Positions 41,777 through 49,419 of a stretch of DNA of 64,000 bases are shown here, piece after piece. Numbering within the stretch: the first letter of the stretch is position 1; each line of letters opens with the position of its first letter. The stretch is from Qingrenia yutianensis (lineage in GTDB: Bacteria; Bacillota; Clostridia; UMGS1810): the NCBI RefSeq assembly GCF_014385105.1, contig NZ_JACRTE010000005.1, positions 62,001 through 126,000 on the forward strand, in the 5' to 3' direction. A program made the position numbers and the translations under genes. The notes beneath the pieces were generated by a model. It made no database searches. It worked only from the letters and a program-made list of their open reading frames with translations, and was not told where the DNA came from.

Positions 41777-43363
41777 TTATTTTTTCGTCCGCGCGACTAC
41801 CGCCGCGGCCTCTGCCCTTGTGATGTTTCCTTTGGGCTTAAATGTACTGTCGGAATATCCGCTCAAAATTTTGTTTTCGTAAAGTGCATTTACAGCCTGC
41901 ACGGCATAATCCGAAATTTCGTCCGCGTCGGAAAATAAGGCGTTTTTATCCGCGGAAAGGTTTAAAATTCTGTTAATCATCACCGACGCGTCCTCGCGCG
42001 TGATAAATCCGTTCGGGTTGAATATACCGTCGTAACCCGTTATAATGCCGGCGCTCTTTGCCGAGCATACGCTCTCATAAAACCAGTCAGATGCCGAAAC
42101 ATCGGAAAATCCGCAGTCCGCACCGCCGTTTATGCCGAACGCCTTGCACGCGATTTTTGTAAATTCCGCACGCGTTATGCTGTTGTCGGGCTTAAACGTG
42201 TTGTCGGAAAATCCGTTTATTATGCCGTCGCCGGCAAGAGCTTTGATGTAATCTTTCGCCCAGTGCTCCGAAATATCCGAAAAATCGCTCTTTGTGCTGT
42301 CGGGCAAAATCGGCTGAACGTTTGCACTCACTCCCGACGATACCCTGTTTGACGAACCTCCGCCCGAGGACGGTTTTCCGTCGGCCGGATTTGCCAAGCC
42401 GTTTGCAAGGCTCAAAAATACACCGTCAATTTCGGAAAGCGTGTCGGAGTCCGATATTTTTGAAATCATTTCAAGAAAAAGACTTTCTTTTTTGTAGCTG
42501 TCAAGCTTGTTGAAATCGGTCATATCGACCTTGCGCGATACCGCGTTTGCAAGATAAACCTTTGAAATTTCCTCCGCGGTTTTGCACCCCTTTATTTCGG
42601 CGATTTCAAAAATATTTAAAAGCGTTTCGCTCAAATCCAAACCGATATTCTGCGATTTTGCCGAAAAAAGCTTATCCGCCGCGTCAAAACCGTTCTCGGG
42701 AAGAGTGCCGAACGTGTTTTTATAATCAACACCGAGATATGCCGTGTATTCGGTCAAAAACTCATAAAACGGAACTTCTTTTGCGTTGTAACGCGAAAGC
42801 GCCTCGGCAGTGAAATATGCTTTTATAAATTCATCTTTTGTGTAATTTGTTTTTTCGCCGAAAACATATCCGCATATTTTTTCGCCGTGAGTTGAAAAAA
42901 TTTCATTATCAATGTTAAAATTCGTAAAATTTTCAACCGCATCTTTTAGTTCCGACGCGGATTTTGCGCTGTTTATCAATGCCAAATCGGTGTCAAAGCT
43001 GTCGTCCGCAATGCCGATACGGCTGACGCATTTTTTGCCGTTGTCATACGAAACAAGCATATACTGCCCGTTTTCAAAACCGTCGGGGAGCGTAAATTCC
43101 AAAGCCGCATTCCCGTCCTCGTCCGTTTCTTTTGATATGTAAAACGTGTTTTTTATTGTGCCGTCCTCAATCTTGATATTATCTTTTTCCGCGCCGTACG
43201 GCATAATCACGGCGGCTGCAAAATTCCTCTCGTAATCGGGCGATACGCTTATGTCCGCCGACACTGTTTTGCCCGAAATTTTGTTTACCGTTATCTGCGC
43301 GGACGCCGAATATGACGAAAAGACAAACAAAAGTCCAACGCACAAAGCCAAACTCTTTTTCAC
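41777..43363 (-). CDS. S-layer homology protein, C-terminal SLH repeats
   Basis: A 528-residue exported protein. The signal peptide MKKSLALCVGLLFVFSSYSA ends about ASA/QI. An Ig-like beta domain (about residues 24-120) is followed by an all-helical region (about 125-330) and three SLH repeats (about 350-525: FSDISEHWAKDYIKAL, FSDVSASDWFYESVCSA, FSDADEISDYAVQAVNAL). The first repeat holds the typical ITRAEF motif. It should attach to the cell wall; the helical part is not recognised. The start is GTG with GGGAGG 7 nt upstream. It follows the permease gene by 13 bp. Confidence 0.87.
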   Translation of the reverse strand: MKKSLALCVGLLFVFSSYSASAQITVNKISGKTVSADISVSPDYERNFAAAVIMPYGAEKDNIKIEDGTIKNTFYISKETDEDGNAALEFTLPDGFENGQYMLVSYDNGKKCVSRIGIADDSFDTDLALINSAKSASELKDAVENFTNFNIDNEIFSTHGEKICGYVFGEKTNYTKDEFIKAYFTAEALSRYNAKEVPFYEFLTEYTAYLGVDYKNTFGTLPENGFDAADKLFSAKSQNIGLDLSETLLNIFEIAEIKGCKTAEEISKVYLANAVSRKVDMTDFNKLDSYKKESLFLEMISKISDSDTLSEIDGVFLSLANGLANPADGKPSSGGGSSNRVSSGVSANVQPILPDSTKSDFSDISEHWAKDYIKALAGDGIINGFSDNTFKPDNSITRAEFTKIACKAFGINGGADCGFSDVSASDWFYESVCSAKSAGIITGYDGIFNPNGFITREDASVMINRILNLSADKNALFSDADEISDYAVQAVNALYENKILSGYSDSTFKPKGNITRAEAAAVVARTKK

Positions 43364-43376
43364 TTAAAAACCTCCC

Positions 43377-44261
43377 TTATCCCTTTACCGCACCAATCAT
43401 AACACCTTTTGTGAAATATTTCTGTATAAACGGATACAGGCACAAAATGGGCAGTGTCGAAATTATGATAATCGCATATTTTATAGTTTCGCCCACAAAT
43501 TCAAGCTCGCCCACGTCCGCACCGCCCGTCATTGCAGAGGTGTCGTTGTTGATAAGAATTTCCCTCAAAACCAGCTGGAGCGGATATTTCGGACGGTCTA
43601 TCAAGAACAGCATAGCGTTAAACCACGCGTTCCAGTTTGCAACCGCATAGTACAAAATGATAACCGCAATGCTCGCCTTGCTTACGGGAAGAACGATTTT
43701 GAGCATAATGGTAAGATGGTTTGCGCCGTCAAGCTTTGCCGACTCCTCCAAACTGTCGGGAACAGACGCAAACGCGACGCGCAGTATCATCAGGTTAAAC
43801 GTGTTAACCGCCGTGGGCAGTATCAGCGACCACAGACTGTTTTCCAGTCCCACCGACTTTACAACGAAGTAAAACGGTATCATACCGCCGTTTAGAAACA
43901 TTGTGATTATTATGTATATAGAAATGATTTTTTGATATTTAACGTTTTTTCGCGATAAAAAATACGCACCGCATATTGTCATAATTATATTTACCGCAAC
44001 GCCGAAAATCAGCACAAAAAGCGTGTTTGAATATCCCTTTAAAAGCATAGGATTTTGAAATGCCGACTTGTACGAGCCGAATGTAAACCCGATACTGTGC
44101 CACAAAACGCCCTTGTGCGACACAAATTCCACAGGGTCGCTCAGCGACGCGAACAGCACGTAAAGCATAGGATAAATCATAACAACCGCAACGAGCGTCT
44201 GCAAAACTATGTTAAATGCGTCAAACGCTCTGTCGCCGACGCTTTTTTTAATTTTGTTCAT
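43377..44261 (-). CDS. Carbohydrate ABC transporter permease (LplC/YtcP type)
   Basis: A 294-residue inner-membrane permease with six predicted helices. The cytoplasmic EAA loop, LEESAKLDGANHLTIMLKIV (about residues 169-188), contacts the ATPase. It belongs to the MalG-like CUT1 permeases closest to the oligosaccharide permeases LplC and YtcP. It pairs with the permease encoded 24 bp upstream. No ATPase gene is present in the cluster, so a shared MsmX-like ATPase elsewhere is expected. Confidence 0.94.
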   Translation of the reverse strand: MNKIKKSVGDRAFDAFNIVLQTLVAVVMIYPMLYVLFASLSDPVEFVSHKGVLWHSIGFTFGSYKSAFQNPMLLKGYSNTLFVLIFGVAVNIIMTICGAYFLSRKNVKYQKIISIYIIITMFLNGGMIPFYFVVKSVGLENSLWSLILPTAVNTFNLMILRVAFASVPDSLEESAKLDGANHLTIMLKIVLPVSKASIAVIILYYAVANWNAWFNAMLFLIDRPKYPLQLVLREILINNDTSAMTGGADVGELEFVGETIKYAIIIISTLPILCLYPFIQKYFTKGVMIGAVKG

Positions 44262-44285
44262 TCTTTTTACCCCTTTCTTCCGGCT

Positions 44286-45239
44286 CTACCACAACCCTGT
44301 GTCGGTCATTTTTCTGCTGACGGTGTTTGTCGTAATCAGCAAAATCATATTAACCGCCGAATTGATAAGTCCCACCGCCGCACTGTAGCTCCAGTTTTGG
44401 TTTGAAAAACCCATTCTGTAAACGAGCGAGGATATAACGTCGCTCCTGTCGTAAATTGCGGGATTGTAAAGAAGAATAATTTTTTCGTATCCCACGCTCA
44501 TTATTCTTCCGACTCTCAAAATAAACATTGTTACAACAGTCATTGCAATGGAGGGCAGAGTGATTTTCATAATTTTTGCAATTTTTCCCGCGCCGTCGAT
44601 ATCCGCCGCCTCGTAAAGCTGGGGGTCGATATTCATAAGCGCGGCAAGGTATATAATGCTCTCCCAGCCTATGCTCTGCCAGATGTTTGACACAACGTAA
44701 ATCGGCAGAAACATTTTGCTCTGCGAAAGCATACTCGAGCCGTTACCCGTGATTTTCGCAAAAACACTGCCGATAATTCCGTCCGGCTCGACAAACGTTT
44801 TTATCATACCGCATATTACGACAAGCGAAATAAAGTGCGGTAGATAGGATATTGTCTGAATTGTGCGCTTGAAATATTTTCCGTTAAGCTCGTTTATTAA
44901 AATTGCCATAATAATCGGCGCAGGAAACTCAAACACAAGGCAGGAAAGGCTTATGCGAAGTGTGTTTGTCACAACTCTTGCAAAATCGGGCGACTTAAAA
45001 AAGTTTATAAAATGTGTAAGTCCCACCCAGTCGCTTCCCGAAATTCCGCGCCTCGGCGAGAAATCCTGAAACGCCATAAGCAAACCGTAAAGCGGCATAT
45101 AGTGAAATATAAAATAGTAAACAATCACGGGCAGAACGATAAGATACAAAATTCCGTTTTTCTTAAATTCTCTTTTCATTCCCGAAATTCCGCGGTCTTT
45201 ATCCAATGTGCCCGAAATTTTTCTTTCAATGCTTTGCAT
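44286..45239 (-). CDS. Carbohydrate ABC transporter permease (LplB/YteP type)
   Basis: A 317-residue MalF-like CUT1 permease with six helices (the first is LIVLPVIVYYFIFHYMPLYG). Its EAA loop is LYEAADIDGAGKIAKIMKIT. The stretch MAFQDFSPRRGISGSDWVGL is typical of the LplB/YteP group, which imports complex uronic-acid or rhamnogalacturonan oligosaccharides in Bacillus. AAGGGG precedes ATG 45239. It lies between the binding-protein gene and the second permease, with gaps of 16 and 24 bp. Confidence 0.94.
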   Translation of the reverse strand: MQSIERKISGTLDKDRGISGMKREFKKNGILYLIVLPVIVYYFIFHYMPLYGLLMAFQDFSPRRGISGSDWVGLTHFINFFKSPDFARVVTNTLRISLSCLVFEFPAPIIMAILINELNGKYFKRTIQTISYLPHFISLVVICGMIKTFVEPDGIIGSVFAKITGNGSSMLSQSKMFLPIYVVSNIWQSIGWESIIYLAALMNIDPQLYEAADIDGAGKIAKIMKITLPSIAMTVVTMFILRVGRIMSVGYEKIILLYNPAIYDRSDVISSLVYRMGFSNQNWSYSAAVGLINSAVNMILLITTNTVSRKMTDTGLW

Positions 45240-45255
45240 ACCGTTACCCCTTATT

Positions 45256-46812
45256 TTATTTGTTTAAATATCTGTCATAGGCAGACTGGCGCATTTCAAG
45301 AAGTCTGTCTATGCCTCTTTTGTGAAGCTGTTCAATCATTTTGTCGTAATTTTCAAGCGGTTCTGCGCCGATGATAAATTTCATCATCATTTCATCAAAA
45401 TACGTGTCAATATCGTTGTTGAGCTGTGCAAATTCGTTAAGCTCTTCGGTTTTTACATAAAGATTGGGAAGCGTGTGTTCGTACGCCTCGGTATTCGACC
45501 AAGTTTTCAGCGCGCTTTTCTGCTCGTCGAGCGCCGCATACTGTTCCATATATCTTACGTCCTGAATAAACGGGCCTGCGTCGTATGAACGCGCGTAATT
45601 CGAGAGCGCAACAGTCATAGACTTGTTTTCGGGATTTTTCAAAATAAGGTCGGTATATTTGGGATAGCCGTTCTCCATTTTGTAGCTTACGCCCTCAATG
45701 CCGAAATTGTATAACATTCTGCCCTCGTCGCTGTAGCCGTAGTCGAGGAATTTAATCGCCGAATCCATATCTTTGCACGAGGTGGAAATCGCGTCAAACG
45801 ACCTTGCGGTGGGCGTAACCTGAATTTGATACACGCCGAATTTTGCCGGTTTGCTTAAATCCGACGTCGGGAAAGGCGCACCCTCAAGCGAAAAGCCCTC
45901 CGTTTTTGCCGCCGCCATCCATTTGCCTATGCCCGAGCCGACCGAGCCGGACGTTGCACCGCTGAAACCGTTCAAAATGTTTGTTTCTTTCGCTTTTCCG
46001 TCAAGTGTGGTAAAACTCTGGTCGATAAGACCTTTTTTATACCAGTCGCGCATTTTTACTATAAATTCTTTAAACTGCGGGTCGAGCGGACCGAATTTCA
46101 CCTTGCCGTCCTCGGCATAATAGTCGCTCGTCGCGTCAAATCCGCTTGCAAAATAATCAACCGTCAAAGCCGAAAACGGGGATTTTGCGCCTTTTTTGTC
46201 TTTAAACGCGGTGAGCACCGTTTCCCACTCGTCTATATTTCGGGGAATTTCAAGACCAAGCTCTTTGAGCCAGTCGCCCCTTAAAATAAGTCCCGTCGAG
46301 TATCCGAGGCTCTTGTCACCGCGGATAAACGGGAAAGAAAATACTTCCTTATTATCGGTTGTAACCATTTTATATATTTCTTCGTTCGCGTCGAGATATT
46401 TAAAAAGGTTAACCGCCTTGTCACGGTATTTGCCTATGTCGGTAATAACTCCCTCTTTTATTGCCTTTGCCGGACCGCCGGGATATGTAACCCAGTTATA
46501 TTCGATAATATCGGGAAGGTCGGTCGATGCAACAAGTATGCTGAATTTTTCACTTTCCTGTCCCTGGGGCGGATGAATGTAGTTAACCTTTACCCCCGTG
46601 CGTTTTTCAAGCTCTTTTGCAAGCTCTGTTTCGCCGTAGTTTGATGTATAAAGCGCCATATTGCTTGTAAGAGGCATCCAGCACGAAATTTCTCCGCCGC
46701 CCTCTTTGCCCGTCTGCTTGTTTTTTCCGCACCCTGCAAGTGACGAAATGAGCATTATGCCGGCCGCCGCACCGCTGACGCATCTTAAAATTTTTGTTTT
46801 TGCTTTTTTCAT
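45256..46812 (-). CDS. Extracellular solute-binding lipoprotein (LplA/YtcQ type)
   Basis: A 518-residue lipoprotein that captures oligosaccharides for the two adjacent permeases. The lipobox ISSLAGC places the lipidated Cys at residue 28. The mature protein has the two-lobed fold of large cluster-1 binding proteins, as seen in LplA and YtcQ, which bind long oligosaccharides. ATG 46812 lies 8 nt after GGAGG; an ATG two codons upstream is too close. It is the first gene of the large minus-strand operon. Confidence 0.93.
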   Translation of the reverse strand: MKKAKTKILRCVSGAAAGIMLISSLAGCGKNKQTGKEGGGEISCWMPLTSNMALYTSNYGETELAKELEKRTGVKVNYIHPPQGQESEKFSILVASTDLPDIIEYNWVTYPGGPAKAIKEGVITDIGKYRDKAVNLFKYLDANEEIYKMVTTDNKEVFSFPFIRGDKSLGYSTGLILRGDWLKELGLEIPRNIDEWETVLTAFKDKKGAKSPFSALTVDYFASGFDATSDYYAEDGKVKFGPLDPQFKEFIVKMRDWYKKGLIDQSFTTLDGKAKETNILNGFSGATSGSVGSGIGKWMAAAKTEGFSLEGAPFPTSDLSKPAKFGVYQIQVTPTARSFDAISTSCKDMDSAIKFLDYGYSDEGRMLYNFGIEGVSYKMENGYPKYTDLILKNPENKSMTVALSNYARSYDAGPFIQDVRYMEQYAALDEQKSALKTWSNTEAYEHTLPNLYVKTEELNEFAQLNNDIDTYFDEMMMKFIIGAEPLENYDKMIEQLHKRGIDRLLEMRQSAYDRYLNK

Positions 46813-46848
46813 ATTCATTTCCTCCGCGATATGATATTTTATGATTTA

Positions 46849-46878
46849 ATTATATCAAACCGCCGTGCAAATAAACAA
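46849..46878 (-). promoter_or_regulatory. Probable promoter of the large polysaccharide operon
   Basis: The minus strand reads TTGTTT (46878-46873), an 18-bp spacer and TATAAT (46854-46849), about 37 bp before the binding-protein start. The -10 is exact but the -35 is weak, which suits an activated promoter. Confidence 0.5.
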
Positions 46879-46950
46879 GTGACCCTTTTTCTTATTATGT
46901 GCCATTTTTTAAAAAACGCCCTGTTTACGGGGATAAATATGCCTTAAAAC

Positions 46951-46985
46951 GACAAAAAGACCGTACTTTTTAAAAAAGTACGGTC
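46951..46985 (-). terminator. Terminator of the GH4 gene
   Basis: A 13-bp perfect stem, GACCGTACTTTTT (46959-46971) and AAAAAGTACGGTC (46973-46985), followed by TTTTTGTC on the minus strand. It separates GH4 from the transporter operon. Confidence 0.88.
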
Positions 46986-47003
46986 ACAGAAAATGTTTAA
47001 TTT

Positions 47004-48314
47004 TTACTTGTAATCGCCGAGATAATCAACATTCTTTTCAAATATTTCGTCACACATATTCCGTATTTCGTCAAGGCTCAGCACTGCCGACGAAAGAGGG
47101 TCCATATAAACAGCTTCGTAAACCATTTCCTTGCTTTTTTTCATAGCTGCCTCGACAACAAGGTTTTCTATTCTCGCGGTTGTGTTGACCAAAATTGCAA
47201 GATGTTCGGGCAGATTTCCCGCTATCGTGGTTTTAAATCCCATAAAATCGGCAACAACCGGAACTTCAACGCACGCGTCGTACGGAAGATTGGGAATTGA
47301 ACCGTGGTTGAGCACATTTCCGTTAAACACAAACGGCTTGCCGTCGCCGAGGCGCGCATTGAAAATGTTCGCCGCGTATTCAATGCTTTTTTCCTTATCT
47401 ATGCCTTTTTCCAAAAATTCGTCATACTGCTTTTTGGTATTTGCCTTTCTGTCAAGGCGGAGATTTAACGAAAACGCATATTCGCCCGGATTCCAGTTTG
47501 TGCCGTGCGTGCAGTATTTTTCAATCAAATCGGGACGTTTTCTGAACCACTGGTTATATTCGGAATTGTGTCCGCTCGACTCGGTGACGTAATATCCAAG
47601 CTTTAAAAACATCTCGTTTCGTACAATTTCTTTATTGTAAAATTCCTCGTCTTTGAGTTTTTCGCGCAAAAGAGGATAAAGGTCTTTTCCCTTGTGCTTC
47701 AGCACTGTGTAAAACGCCTGGTGGTTTACGCCCATACATTTATAAACAATTTCCTCTTTCGGAATTTCCAGCCACTCGGCAAGCATTTTAACCGTGCCCT
47801 GTACGCTGTGGCAAAGTCCCGTAACTTCAACGTTTGAGTGCTTTTGCATAGCTCCGCAAAGCATAGCCATAGGATTTGTGTAATTTAAAAACACCGCATT
47901 GGGGCAGTATTTTTCAATGTCGGCGCAAATATACAGCATAAGCGGAATGTTTCGCAGAGCGCGGAAAATTCCCGAAACGCTCCTTGTGTCGCCCACGTTT
48001 ATGTCAACGCCGTATTTTTTGGGAATTTCAATTTCGTGGCGCCAAATGTCAACATCGCCGTTGAAAACCGTGCACAAAACGCCGTCCGCGCCTTTGAGCG
48101 CCTCAATCCTGTCAGTTGTCGGGGTGATTTTAACCCTCGGGCACTCCATAACCTCCGCGATTTTTTCGCAGACGTGCGTGATGTTTTTAAGATTTTCCGC
48201 GTTTGTGTCCATAAGCGCAAATTCCGCGTCCTTAAACGCCTCAAACGTCAAAAGGTCGCGCATACAGCTTGTGGTAAACTGCAAGCTTCCGGCGCCGATA
48301 AAAGCAAATTTCAT
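47004..48314 (-). CDS. GH4 glycosidase (alpha-galactosidase or alpha-galacturonidase type)
   Basis: A 436-residue NAD- and metal-dependent glycosidase of the cytoplasm. The N-terminal Rossmann motif FIGAGSLQFT (about residues 5-14) binds NAD. The metal-site motif GLCHSVQGT (about residues 166-174) is the CHSV form usually linked to alpha-galactosidases such as MelA. With GH105 nearby, an LplD-like alpha-galacturonidase is an alternative. NYTNPMAMLCGA is also typical. AAGGAG lies upstream of ATG 48314. It has its own promoter and terminator and is divergent from an AraC regulator. Confidence 0.9.
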   Translation of the reverse strand: MKFAFIGAGSLQFTTSCMRDLLTFEAFKDAEFALMDTNAENLKNITHVCEKIAEVMECPRVKITPTTDRIEALKGADGVLCTVFNGDVDIWRHEIEIPKKYGVDINVGDTRSVSGIFRALRNIPLMLYICADIEKYCPNAVFLNYTNPMAMLCGAMQKHSNVEVTGLCHSVQGTVKMLAEWLEIPKEEIVYKCMGVNHQAFYTVLKHKGKDLYPLLREKLKDEEFYNKEIVRNEMFLKLGYYVTESSGHNSEYNQWFRKRPDLIEKYCTHGTNWNPGEYAFSLNLRLDRKANTKKQYDEFLEKGIDKEKSIEYAANIFNARLGDGKPFVFNGNVLNHGSIPNLPYDACVEVPVVADFMGFKTTIAGNLPEHLAILVNTTARIENLVVEAAMKKSKEMVYEAVYMDPLSSAVLSLDEIRNMCDEIFEKNVDYLGDYK

Positions 48315-48343
48315 TTTTCACCGCTCCTTGTATTTTTTTCTTC

Positions 48344-48372
48344 ATTTTAATATGTGCCTAAAAATTTTACAA
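48344..48372 (-). promoter_or_regulatory. Promoter of the GH4 gene
   Basis: The minus strand reads TTGTAA (48372-48367), a 17-bp spacer and TAAAAT (48349-48344). Only 36 bp separate it from the -35 box of the divergent AraC promoter. Confidence 0.6.
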
Positions 48373-48408
48373 TGGATTTTTTTAAATTTTATATGGACAA
48401 TTATGCTG

Positions 48409-48437
48409 TTGACACATTATCAAAAACGTGTTAAAAT
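48409..48437 (+). promoter_or_regulatory. Promoter of the cupin-AraC regulator
   Basis: TTGACA (48409-48414), a 17-bp spacer and TAAAAT (48432-48437), 21 bp before the start codon. Confidence 0.8.
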
Positions 48438-48458
48438 TATGTAAAAGGAGATAAAATT

Positions 48459-49301
48459 ATGCAAAAATATTATACCGAAAGGCAGGATAAAACAAATTTT
48501 TCATCGGCAAAATTTTTGAGTATAAACAGCTGTGAGCGGTCGCACCTTACAGGCAATCCGTACACCGTGCTGAGAAGCCGCGGACGCGTGGATTTTCAGA
48601 TTATTTACGTTAATTCGGGCGTTTTAAAGGCAGAGGCGGACGGCAAAAACATACTCGCAAAAAAAGGCGACGTTATAATTTACAAACCGCACGAAAAGCA
48701 GTGCTACACCTTTGATATGCCCGATATTGAAACATATTGGGTGCACTTTTCGGGCATAGGCGCGGAGGAAATTTTAAAGCGCGCGGATTTATGGATAAAA
48801 TCGGTGTATACACTTACAGGCGGACACAGAATAACCGAGCTTTTTGACGAAATGATAAAAGAGAAAACGCTCAAAAACCGCCGGTACGAAATGATTTGCG
48901 AGGCAAAACTCATTGAAATAATCGCGGAAATTTCGCGGTTTGCAACGTCCGGCACAAACGCGGAAAAGCCGCCGCAAAAGCTTATTTACGGCATAATCGA
49001 AAAAATGCGCGGTGACTTTGCGCAAAACATACAAATTGAGGAGTACGCAAAGCTTTGCGGATTGAGCCGTTCGCGGTTTGAGCATTTGTTCAAGGAGGTG
49101 ACAAACCTCACACCGCACGGGTATCTGACAAAAATTCGGCTCGACAAGGCGTGCTATCTGTTGTCGAACACAAATCTCAACGTTTCGGAAATCAGTGATA
49201 TGACGGGTTTTGCCGACCCGCTTTATTTCAGCCGTCTTTTCCGCAAAAAATTCGGCACACCGCCTAGCGGATACAGAAAAAAATATGAAAAATTTTTGTA
49301 A
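48459..49301 (+). CDS. Cytoplasmic AraC-family regulator with cupin domain
   Basis: A 280-residue transcription factor. The N-terminal cupin sugar-sensing domain (about residues 30-115; FQIIYVNSGVLKAEADGKNI, GDVIIYKPHEKQCYTF) is followed by two AraC helix-turn-helices (about 180-278; IEEYAKLCGLSRSRFEHLFK and VSEISDMTGFADPLYFSRLF). It resembles RhaS/MelR-like regulators. AAAGGAG precedes the ATG by 8 nt. It is divergent from GH4 with close promoters, so it probably regulates GH4 and itself. Confidence 0.93.
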   Translation: MQKYYTERQDKTNFSSAKFLSINSCERSHLTGNPYTVLRSRGRVDFQIIYVNSGVLKAEADGKNILAKKGDVIIYKPHEKQCYTFDMPDIETYWVHFSGIGAEEILKRADLWIKSVYTLTGGHRITELFDEMIKEKTLKNRRYEMICEAKLIEIIAEISRFATSGTNAEKPPQKLIYGIIEKMRGDFAQNIQIEEYAKLCGLSRSRFEHLFKEVTNLTPHGYLTKIRLDKACYLLSNTNLNVSEISDMTGFADPLYFSRLFRKKFGTPPSGYRKKYEKFL

Positions 49302-49328
49302 GAATTGCATATATCACACTTTGGTATG

Positions 49329-49357
49329 ATGACAAACCGAAAAAAGTATGATATAAT
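49329..49357 (+). promoter_or_regulatory. Promoter of the giant surface protein gene
   Basis: ATGACA (49329-49334), a 17-bp spacer and TATAAT (49352-49357), in very AT-rich DNA about 63 bp before the start codon. Confidence 0.65.
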
Positions 49358-49419
49358 ATCTCTATATTGTAGTATTATTATATATAAATTTAAAAATATT
49401 ATAGGAGGAAAAACACACA

